Below are positions 8,871-16,734 of a stretch of DNA of 19,798 bases, in pieces. Source of the DNA: Discostella pseudostelligera. Lineage: Eukaryota > Bacillariophyta > Thalassiosirophyceae > Thalassiosirales > Thalassiosiraceae. Numbering within the stretch: the first letter of the stretch is position 1; each line of letters begins with the position of its first letter. The stretch covers positions 1 to 19,798 of the forward strand of contig JALLBK010000160.1 of the NCBI GenBank assembly GCA_036940085.1, written 5' to 3'. The translations under genes and the position numbers were made by a program. The notes below the pieces were generated by a model. The model was not told the origin of the DNA and searched no databases. It saw only the letters and a program-made list of their open reading frames with translations.

Positions 8871-9819
8871 CTATCCACGCCTTTTTCCAGGTGACAATGT
8901 GGAATCGTCGTCTTCATCGTCGCTGTCCCTCCCACGTTTTTTCCCCCTCCCCATCACAGTTGCCATCATCATCATGATGAATTGGTTCATCTGCCGATTC
9001 TGTTCTGCCCTCTCTTCTCACACTCCAATCTCATTTGTTCTACTTGCTGAGCACGAATTTCACGGTCCAATTGCGCTTGTTGGATCCTTTCCTCGCGATC
9101 ATTCTGTTGTTGCATCAACATCAAACCCATCATATTCTGGAATGAAAATCCATTGCCGTCATCTCCTGGCTTATTATACCTCTGCTGCGGCTGTGACCTC
9201 ATCCCTTGAAGTTGATTGGCGAACCTGGAACTCAGCATGACTGGGGTAGGGGTGGGAGTACGCCTGCCTGAAGAAGAATTACCTGATGGAGTTGTGCCAC
9301 GAACACGAGGAGCAGCGGCGGCAGTGGCGCCTGAAATGGCAGCAGCTGGAGGGGATGCCCTGGGCCCGTGAGGCTGAAAAGCTGAGCCAGCACGGCCCGC
9401 ATTGTCAAGTTCCTCTTCATCATTCTCATGCAGCAACCCTGCGTCGACGTCATCATTGTCATCCATGACGTCGCCCTCATAGTCTTCATCGCCATCGCCG
9501 TAGCCCAATTGCTCAAATTCCTCATCGGCATGATACGAACCAGTGGTACCATCACTTTTTTCGATGATCATGTTTCGAAGGTCCTTGGCAATACGAACCT
9601 CCTCTGGAATGTTTGGATAACCAGTGGGCTCCTTGGTGCGGTATAAAGTCTGGAACCTATTCGTAATTGCATTAACAGAGCGATTATGTGAGGCATACTT
9701 CTGGTCAAACTCAACTTCACTCGGTCCCAGTCCTCAGGATTGAGTGGCAGAATCTTCTCAATAACATTAAGCAAGTGAAGCACTTCATCTCGTTGCCAAC
9801 TTGATCCACGGGGAGCCAT
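8871..9819 (-). pseudogene. Harbinger SANT/Myb-like accessory protein, frameshifted
   Basis: Starting at the Met at 9819 (MAPRGSSWQRDEVLHLLNVI), the protein has a SANT/Myb-like trihelix DNA-binding region: W, DEV..LL..IEK.LP, then EDWDRV. At about 9718 the frame shifts; the homologous continuation EFDQKYASHNRSVNAITNRF runs in the neighbouring frame, through NIPEEVRIAKDLRNMIIEKS and an acidic Asp-rich stretch to a Gln-rich coil (QNDREERIQQAQLDREIR). A second shift near 9008 leads to QMNQFIMMMMATVMGRGKKR and a basic/acidic tail ending at TAG (8871-8873). In working PIF/Harbinger elements this protein brings the transposase to the nucleus and to the element ends. The two breaks mean it is not made intact here. 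Confidence 0.85.
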
Positions 9820-9990
9820 GACAAGGTCGAATGTACTTATCTCTTGGCAGATAGATGTCGATGGTTGAAATAGAAATGGAAGGTGACCATACATCATCGC
9901 ATAGGGGATGGGTGATGTGTGGCGGTGGGTGGCAGCGGCGGCACGAGGCTCAATCGAGCTCGAAAAAAATTGTGATTTTGTCTTTTGCCC

Positions 9991-10032
9991 TTTGTGATCA
10001 TCACAAAAGAGGCCTCGAGGCCTCTTTTGTGA
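9991..10032. repeat. Nested palindromes near right end of the Harbinger element
   Basis: Positions 10001-10032 form a perfect 32-bp palindrome centred on CTCGAG, with outer arms TCACAAAAGAGGCCT. It overlaps a second inverted repeat, TTTGTGATCATCACAAA (9991-10007). Both are built from the TTTTGTGA/TCACAAAA word repeated near both element ends. It could be a high-affinity transposase/Myb site or a cruciform. Confidence 0.9.
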
Positions 10033-10090
10033 AGTTGACAAAAAATTTACACGTGGAGGGCACAAAATCACAAAATTTGTGATTTTGTGA

Positions 10091-10128
10091 TGTGATTTTG
10101 TGCGCAAAATTTAATTTTGGGATACTCC
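10091..10128 (-). repeat. Right terminal inverted repeat of Harbinger element
   Basis: This is the 38-bp counterpart of 7228-7265. Read on the minus strand it starts GGAGTATCCCAAAATTAAA. It is followed by AAT (10129-10131), equal to the left flank. Confidence 0.9.
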
Positions 10129-10131
10129 AAT
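10129..10131. repeat. Target site duplication, right (AAT)
   Basis: A direct copy of the AAT at 7225-7227, directly after the right terminal repeat. Confidence 0.65.
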
Positions 10132-10136
10132 ATCAT

Positions 10137-10590
10137 TATGTACATACTCCCTCTGTCCCGAAAAAAATCGTGCAAAGCACAGGCCAGACTGTCCATCAAA
10201 AAATCGTGAATTTGAAATGTATCCATTCCTACAGTAGAAAATGATTGAATCGAGAAAGCGGAAAGATGATCGAGAAAGAGGAAAGCATGAGATAGCAAAT
10301 CGAGAAAGAACTCTTCCCGCCAAATTCTATCAACGTTGGAGCTCATACGCTACGAGTTGGCACCATTTTTTGCCTTTCTCGAATCTACATACGAGCTGGT
10401 ACATTGGCACAGATTAGTGTTAAGTTAAAAGTTAAAGTTTGATCTGATAGTTTGATAATAGGAAAACTATATATGGGAAGAAGCCTCTTTTTCAGAGCTT
10501 TCCAACGCGCTATCAAACGTCAAAATTGAGTTACTGTAGCCCTTAATCCGAAGATTTAAAAAAATTCACGATTTTTTCGGTATGTACTAT
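10137..10590. mobile_element. Putative MITE, Stowaway/mariner-like terminus
   Basis: Left end: TACTCCCTCTGTCCCG followed by AAAAAAATCGTG (10145-10172), very like the Stowaway (Tc1/mariner) end CTCCCTCCGTTCC, with TA before it. Right end (10568-10590) read in reverse gives GTACATACC then GAAAAAATCGTG: it matches the left end on both sides of a missing block, as if the right terminus lost about 10 bases. TATGTAC occurs at both edges (10137-10143 and 10582-10588). There is no coding capacity. Inside, ATCGAGAAAG recurs at 10249, 10269 and 10299. The left edge is only 6-8 bp from the Harbinger right flank. The superfamily is inferred from one terminus. Confidence 0.55.
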
Positions 10591-10808
10591 CTTATCTATC
10601 TCTCTCTAGTAGAGAGAAAGTGAGGTGCATTCTTTCTTCATCATTCATACAAATTCAATGCCAATGCTCATCCCCCACGCCTCCTTCCTCAGGAGGACAA
10701 TTCGGGTGCAGTTTTGATATTGACCTTTTCTCTTTGCAATCATCAATGTATCTTTCTCGGTCGACTAGATAGTTGGGTAGATAGAATAGTGCCATAGTAC
10801 AACTCTAG
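10591..10808 (+). promoter_or_regulatory. Region upstream of the CofD-like gene
   Basis: The 218 bp before the CofD-like start hold a CTCT/GAGA-type inverted repeat (CTCTCTCTAGTAGAGAGAAAG, about 10600-10620) but no clear TATA box. The MITE-like element ends at its left, so transposons may supply the distal promoter sequence. Nothing else is recognised. Confidence 0.3.
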
Positions 10809-13001
10809 ATGGGTGACCCTCAATCAAGATTATTTTCCTCCTATTCCCCAACTTATTTCGTCGTCACATCGCTGATTATCCAATTCGTTGGTGCATTTGG
10901 TGTTCCTTCTGCTTTTGGTATTCTTCATACTGCACCACAGAATAATTATTTTGCAGCTGCGTTTATTCCATTGGCACCCAGCAGCTGCGTCAGGAGGAAG
11001 ATTTACGTCGAATTGGCGTCCACCAACGACATGCATAATATTATGGATGAACATATCTTGCCAACTAAAAACGATGGTGATGATGCAAGTGAAGACAACA
11101 GTCCAAGTCGAGGTCGGCCGGGAATTGTCGTCTTCAGCGGCGGTACAGCCTTCAATGCTGCATCTGCGGAAATGGCCTCACGTAGTGTTGGTGTTGGCAT
11201 GGGTCATTTAGGTTCGATTGGGGGTGAGGGTGGTGATGACGAACATGATGATGTAGAAGGCATATCTAGATCCAATAGCTTAAGTAGCTTGGTGGATATG
11301 ATGGTAATGGGGACTATGGAAACGATGACATCAACCAAGTCAGGTATTCATCCGTCAAACATGGCATCGGGAGGAGGAGGGCTGAAAGTGTGGCATGTCC
11401 TTCCAGTAACAGATGATGGTGGCTCCACTGCTGAAATTGTACGTTTATTGGGTGGACCTGCCGTCGGAGATATTCGTTCGAGATTACTACGGCTGGCGCC
11501 GGGGACTACGAGGGAGGCAAGGGCAGTGCGGAGGTTGCTTGGTCATCGATTGGTCAGTATGCAATCTCTGGATGAACGACATTTGAATTGGAGGGAGTTG
11601 TCCAATGAATCACTCAGCCGAATGGCACGTGAAGAATGGCTGGATATATTGGAAGGAGGACAATATCAACCCAATTCTGACTACTTGGGAAGAGGAGATG
11701 AAGAAGACATACAAGGCTATGAGCATCCACTGTGGAAGGACGTGTCTGCTCCATACAGATCAGTGAGTATCCACATTTGCAATTCAACTCTGGTTTCCAT
11801 TTTGGCAATTTTCTCATAGTCATCATTGGTACAGATAATCCGTGCATTTCTCGTGCACTTTCATAACCAAGTGCTTCAAACTCACAATGGTGTACGACAA
11901 TCACAATCCAATCTTCCATTCGATTTTACCGGTGGCTCCGTTGGCAATTTCTTCTTCGCAGGTGCAAGGACGTTCTTTGGCAGTCTACCAGCAGCCATCT
12001 TTCTGTTCTCTAAGGTGGCAGGAATCCCATCGGGCTCACGTGTACTTCCAGCTGTGATTTCAGAGGAGAGGTTGGAGTTGGGAGCTGAATTGAAAGATGG
12101 GACGAGAATACGTGGTCAGTACAATATTTCACATCCACATCCAAAAAACAAACCGCAGCATCAGTCAACACCGCAATCAGAGACACCACGAAACTCGAAT
12201 AAGACAAGTCACCATCGACAAGTTGTCAAATCATCACTCGATTCGAGAGAGGCAATATCGTCGCTTCATTCTTCGCCCATATCAAAAATTGCTTACCTCC
12301 TTCATGATCCTACTTGGCGAAAACTAAACGAAGATAATAGGATGTACAAACAACTCCTAAAAGGACACTCTACAAACATTCCATTGCAACAGTGGAGTGA
12401 TCGCCACGAGATTGCTCTAGAGCCGAATCCACTTGTGCTTGATGCAATATCAAATGCGAATATTATTGTGTATGGATGTGGTAGCCTGTATACATCACTG
12501 TTGCCGAGTTTGGTGCTTGATGGTGTTGGTCCTGCCATTTCGAGTAGAAAGAATATCAAAAAAGTGCTGCTACTGAACGGATGGCACGATTATGAGACAA
12601 GTTGGACCGAGTCATCTGGTGACGGCGATGACGTATCCATAGTAAAACAAATGGATGCATCCTCGATTGTCAAGGCAGTGGTCGATGCATTGGATCAAGG
12701 CGGCGACGTTGGTAGAAATGGTTTATCAGTCTCGTTGGCAACAGACTACATCACACATATCTTCTATCCCATTGGGACAGAGATTGATATTGATGAGCAA
12801 CTATTGGCGAAATATTTGCGACGAAATGAACAGAGCATTTTAGCGGAGCGTCGACAGGACCACCCTTTCATCCAAATTCGAGCGATAGACTCCATTCCTG
12901 CACATACTTGTTCAGAAGGAATCCGCAGTGGTGGACAGACCCATCATCGCGTTTTTGATCCGCGGGCGCTCGTTGACGCATTTATTGACTTAGCCACTTA
13001 A
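10809..13001 (+). CDS. CofD/YvcK-family (UPF0052-like) protein, two exons, possibly plastid-targeted
   Basis: Model: join of 10809-11762 and 11835-13001, 706 aa. Relatives are archaeal CofD (2-phospho-L-lactate transferase of F420 synthesis), bacterial YvcK (carbon metabolism and cell-shape factor) and yeast YNL011C-type proteins; the eukaryotic reaction is not established. Signature blocks: VVFSGGTAFN (107-116), HVLPVTDDGGSTAEIVRLLGGPAVGDIRSRLLRL (196-229), then in exon 2 LPFDFTGGSVGNFFFAGARTFFGSLPAAIFLFS (345-377), LKDGTRIRGQYNIS, and NANIIVYGCGSLYTSLLPSL. The Asp-Gly-Gly-Ser motif and Gly-rich loops suggest the nucleotide/phospho-substrate site is present. Between the first two blocks there is a Gly/Ser/Met-rich insertion of roughly 70 aa. 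The first 40 residues look like a signal peptide (hydrophobic 16-31) followed by GAFGVPSAFG, resembling the ASAFAP cleavage motif of complex plastids. The gene ends 143 bp from the stop of the convergent kinase gene. Confidence 0.92.
11763..11834 (+). other. Intron in CofD-like gene
   Basis: A 72-base intron: donor TCA|GTGAGT, acceptor GGTACAG|ATA, phase 0. Splicing joins APYRS to IIRAFLVHFHNQV, restoring the conserved CofD block. Reading through would stop at TAG near 11817. Confidence 0.93.
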
Positions 13002-13144
13002 AATGAGGTTGATTACACTGATTACATATTCGATTATACGTTGCAAAAGAATGCATTCGATTCCAATGAAGATCATCATTCACATAGATTCACATCACCC
13101 TTTAAAACGGGCTTCATGTTTCTTAACTTGTGCCTCCTACAACA

Positions 13145-16012
13145 TTAGCAGATGGTATTGCTACGATGTAATTTTCGGCTATTCGGTGGCGACAATGCCT
13201 TGAGACGTTGCTGCACAATGAGAAAAAGGGTGAGGTATCAATTTCGTCTCCATCGTAATCGCATGACAATGTATCGAACAAGATGCAATGATACACCGCG
13301 ACACTCACTATTTGCGCATCCAGAGCCATATTTGCTACATTCGCCTTGTTCCTCTCGGCGATTAACTCTCGCTGTTCATCACTCAAAAGTTGTCTTTTCA
13401 ACAATAATTTTTCAGCAGAAGGTCTACTCCGCCACTCAGGTGCCATCATCTCTCTTATAATCATTTGCAACTCGAAATTCGTATTGGGCATGGGCAGCAA
13501 TATGCCGTGACGCATGTTTTGCCATTCAGGTCCGTTCTCTGGTAGGGTCTGTTCGCGTCCGAGGCAGATTTCGTACAGTGTTGCCCCTAAGGAGAAGATA
13601 TCACTCTTTCGGTACGTCAGAAAGAGCAAGTTGCATGTGAGTGAAGCAATCGAAGTAAACATGCAGAGTGACGCAAATCTTTCTCCTCTGCCATCCCCAT
13701 CATCTCCAACCGAACTTGCTCACCTTCGTTAAATCATCCAACTCGCCCGAGAGCAACTCCATCGACATGTATCGACTGTCTCCCTCCTCGACATCATCAT
13801 GGCTTTCAATAGTAGACACCAATCCGAAGTCACCTAATTTGTATTGTCCATTCTTAATGAATATGTTCTCCGGCTTAATATCCAAATGTATCATTCCACT
13901 CTTGTGTACGAGGTCCAACGCTAGCAACATCTCCCTCAATAATTTGTACCGTTGCTTTTCATCTAGATACACACGGGGGTTACCATCATTATTGTCGTGA
14001 CCTCCCGTTCCTCTCATCACCTGCAGTAACGTACTGTGGCACAATTCCATCTGAATATAAAGCCGATTCCCTTCCATCCATGCTTGATGATACCGTACAA
14101 TGTGCATCGCATTCATGCACGCTTTATCGCTAAGAGCTGAGAGCGCATATACCTCCTGCAACATGCGATCTCGATCGGAGGAACCACGAGCCTCGCGTTT
14201 TGCAGCCTTAATGGCGTACAGGCGACGATCAGTGCGGTTGCGAACGGAGTAGACCGATCCAAAGGAACCAACGCCAAGGGTGCCAACGATTTCAAAGTCG
14301 CATAGAAATCGTGAGAATGATGAACACGATGGTGAAGGGGCCGTGCTACTTGACTCCGGCGAAGCGGGTGTGTAGCGACGACGGTTAGGACGGTTGCCAT
14401 AAGGTGATGAAGTTGTAAATTTCCCATCGTCGTCGTCCTCGTTGTCATTCGGCTTGTGAATAAAATCATCCTCCATTCTATCCGAAGTAACCGAATCATT
14501 CTCCTCGACGATTAGACTTTCCTGGCTGAACATCTGTAAGAAGCTATTCGCTCTTCCGAATGAACGCAATCCTAGTCGAGCACGAGGCGGTGGCGGAGAC
14601 GAATGAGCAGTTTCGTTTGCATCATCATCGTCGTCATCCTCATCACCGGAAGCGACACGTTCCATCAGGCTATCTTGGATTGTTTCGGGTGTGATTGAGT
14701 CGAGGGTGCGTCGATGATGAGGTTTACTCCTCTGTTTCATGGAGGGTGTCGGAGGAGGAGGTGCTGGAGGTGAAAGTTTCCGAGGAGGGTACCGACGCAT
14801 TGACGTTGATGGTGGTGGAGAGGACGGAGCATCCTCGATGATGCTATTCTCCTTCCCACAGCCTTCGCCACCGCTGGTGTCTTTTTTGCTGGTAGGAGAG
14901 TCCCATGTTGCAAAGGATGGAAAGTTTGTAACATCTCGCGGACTGATATCATCGTCATCACCAGCATTCTTGCTCATGATGTTGCCCTTCCCTCTTACAT
15001 CGTCTTTGTTGCTGTGGTTATTGACGTCGCAATCATCTGCTGCAGAAAATGAACCATCCGTATCATGGGCAAAGAGGCTTCGCTGCCTGCCCCTTCTCTT
15101 GACGGAAGATGGAGGACAAGAAGTTCGTACAAGCATTGTATTCATGGTTCGATTTCGATAGTTGCGGCCTGGACTTGGAGATGTTTTGCAGTGGATGTTG
15201 CTGGTATTGCTCATTTTGTGCGAAGTCGATGCTTTTCTGGTAGGCGAGTCCAATAATGTAGTTCCAGCACTGCCACTACTACTGTTTGCACCAAACACTG
15301 AGCCTGAAGCCGCCATCTTGTTCTCTGCAGAGCGCGTTCCGCCTATCGTGATGTTGCCATTGCCTTGGCTGTAGACATTGCTGCTTCCGCCGCCGTCGCC
15401 GTCGGCCTCGTGGCCATCATTTAAATTGAGCCGTCGTATCTTGGCGCCCACCCGCGCAATAAAAGGTGATGATGATGTCGATGATGCAGCGATGGTTGAT
15501 GCCAGACTCGTGCCATTGTTGCTTCCTCCCACCTGAACATTTTTCTTGCCACCGCCACCACCACCACCGCATGCTGTAACTGCTGCTGCTGCTGCTGTCT
15601 TCATCTCTGCCACTGCCGAAGTCAAATTTTCATTGTCATTGTCGTCGTCTCCCACCCCACAACTAAAATCAAAGCTCTCCTCTGCATCAAAGTCATGACT
15701 GCCAACGTCGGTATCACTTTCGTCAAGCTCCTCCTCTACCACCTGCTCCTCCTCCATTCTCATGCTGTTACTACTGCCATGAATTACAGATACCTCCGAC
15801 GAGAATTCTACTGGACGACGCTTGCGCGGATTACTGCCACTGCTGCAGCTGCTGCCATTCCCTACCCCTCCTACCCCACCTACGCCGACGCCGATGCCGA
15901 CGAGGTTGTTATTGATGCTGTTTTTGAGGATTGGCGCGGGGGGCGCCACCGGAGTCAATCCGGACGCGAAGGTGACGGAGGGACGACGAGGATGAGTGGT
16001 ACTGTCGGCCAT
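13145..16012 (-). CDS. Wee1-type protein kinase (three exons)
   Basis: Model: complement of 13724-16012, 13309-13605 and 13145-13210, 883 aa. Wee1 kinases phosphorylate the inhibitory tyrosine of CDK1 and delay mitosis. The kinase domain covers about 573-850: Gly loop GTLGVGSFGSV, AIK lysine K602, REVYALSAL-like helix C region, HLDIKPEN catalytic loop (D711), DFG (D728), then VEEGDSRYMSMELL, the EGD.RY activation segment typical of Wee1/Myt1, and after the intron SDIFSLGATLYE. HLD in place of HRD is also a group trait. The C-terminus ELIAERNKANVANMA...RSNTIC resembles fungal Wee1 ends and comes from two small exons. The first 570 residues are low complexity with Asp, Gly and Ser runs and many SP/TP sites, consistent with control by CDK phosphorylation. 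No membrane segment is seen, which favours Wee1 over Myt1. The start ATGGCC context is good. Confidence 0.92.
13211..13308 (-). other. Second intron of the Wee1-like gene
   Basis: A 98-base intron: donor CAAATA|GTGAGT, acceptor TTGTGCAG|CAA with a pyrimidine tract, phase 0. Removal adds QRLKALSPPNSRKLHRSNTI plus Cys and stop at 13145, a tail resembling Wee1 ends. Read-through gives a Cys/His-rich tail unlike the family. Confidence 0.85.
13606..13723 (-). other. First intron of the Wee1-like gene
   Basis: A 118-base intron: donor ACGAAG|GTGAGC, acceptor ACCGAAAG|AGT, phase 0. It lies inside the kinase domain; removal gives LDDLTK-SDIFSLGATLYE, matching the LPKADIF block of Wee1. Read-through stops after seven codons. 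Confidence 0.9.
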
Positions 16013-16734
16013 GATCTCTTTTATGTTGGAATAGAGAAGAGACTAGTAGTAGTAGTAGAGGCGGACTGTCGGACGGTTCATGTCCACCATGGTCACGATG
16101 TTGTGTGGTGATTTTTGGGTTTGGGGTCGGTTTGGTGTCGGTATCTCTAGGTGAGCAAAATCTTGAATTGAACTCATTTCAGCGAGTATCAATACATTCA
16201 TACTGTACAAATATTCGCCAAATTGAAGTCGAATCAGAGTCTTATGAGGCAGGGCTTGTTGCCAACTGCCAACGGCATTTTCCATGGCATTTTTTGGCGC
16301 GGGATGAAGACGACACGTGGCGGCAGGATGCAGCTGCAGCAGAGGAGTGGCATCATTGTACAGACCTTGTCTGGTAGTCCTGCTCCTGCTGCAAACTCCA
16401 ACCTACTTACTTACCCCAACTCCCACCACCATGCATCATGATGATGGTCTATCCACAATGATGATTCTTGTCTTACTAGTAAACAACGAAAGGAAAGGGT
16501 CACACTGAGAATAGTTGTTGACACCAGTTGACAATTGAAAACTGGTGAAAACAGCAATGCAGCAATTACACTTACAGTAGGTGGTAGATGGGCAGGTGTT
16601 GACCCAACAGCAACACTGAGAATTGGTATCAGCCACCCAAAGGCATTGATGAGACTGATAATGTGTTTGGTGCTTGCCAACAACCACCACAACCAATACA
16701 ACAACTGACACTGAGAATGGGTGCTTTACCACCT
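16013..16734. other. Upstream region of the Wee1-like gene, no gene seen
   Basis: No frame here shows a recognisable protein. There is a short TAGTAG run at about 16043-16057. The word ACACTGAGAAT occurs three times (16502, 16613 and 16708), spaced 111 and 95 bases, in a CAA/CCA-rich stretch, perhaps a degenerate tandem repeat that forms the left shoulder of the satellite. The kinase promoter is presumably close to 16013, with no clear core element. Confidence 0.5.

Larger units (their letters stand above)
7228..10128. mobile_element. PIF/Harbinger DNA transposon, decayed copy
   Basis: A 2,901-bp element bounded by 38-bp terminal inverted repeats (7228-7265 and 10091-10128) that differ by one substitution and two single-base indels. 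It is flanked by a direct AAT on each side (7225-7227 and 10129-10131), matching the 3-bp duplication known for PIF/Harbinger. Inside lie a DDE_4 transposase on the plus strand (7584-8812) and a SANT/Myb-like gene on the minus strand (8871-9819), converging with 58 bp between stops; this two-gene layout is standard for the superfamily. Both genes are frameshifted, so the copy is not autonomous. Subterminal regions carry many TTTTGTGA/TCACAAAA motifs and a 32-bp perfect palindrome. AAT is not the usual TWA target; a TA-flanked alternative boundary (7235-10122) exists but leaves matching bases outside. Confidence 0.88.

Noticed and set aside
9568..10107. Start of the SANT/Myb-like protein at a Met near 10107
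   Set aside because: That extension is read from the transposon's subterminal and terminal repeats; the conserved MAPRG start lies at 9819.
10461..10480. A TATATATGG TATA-box candidate for the CofD-like gene
   Set aside because: It lies inside the MITE-like element, over 300 bp from the start codon, with no other promoter support.
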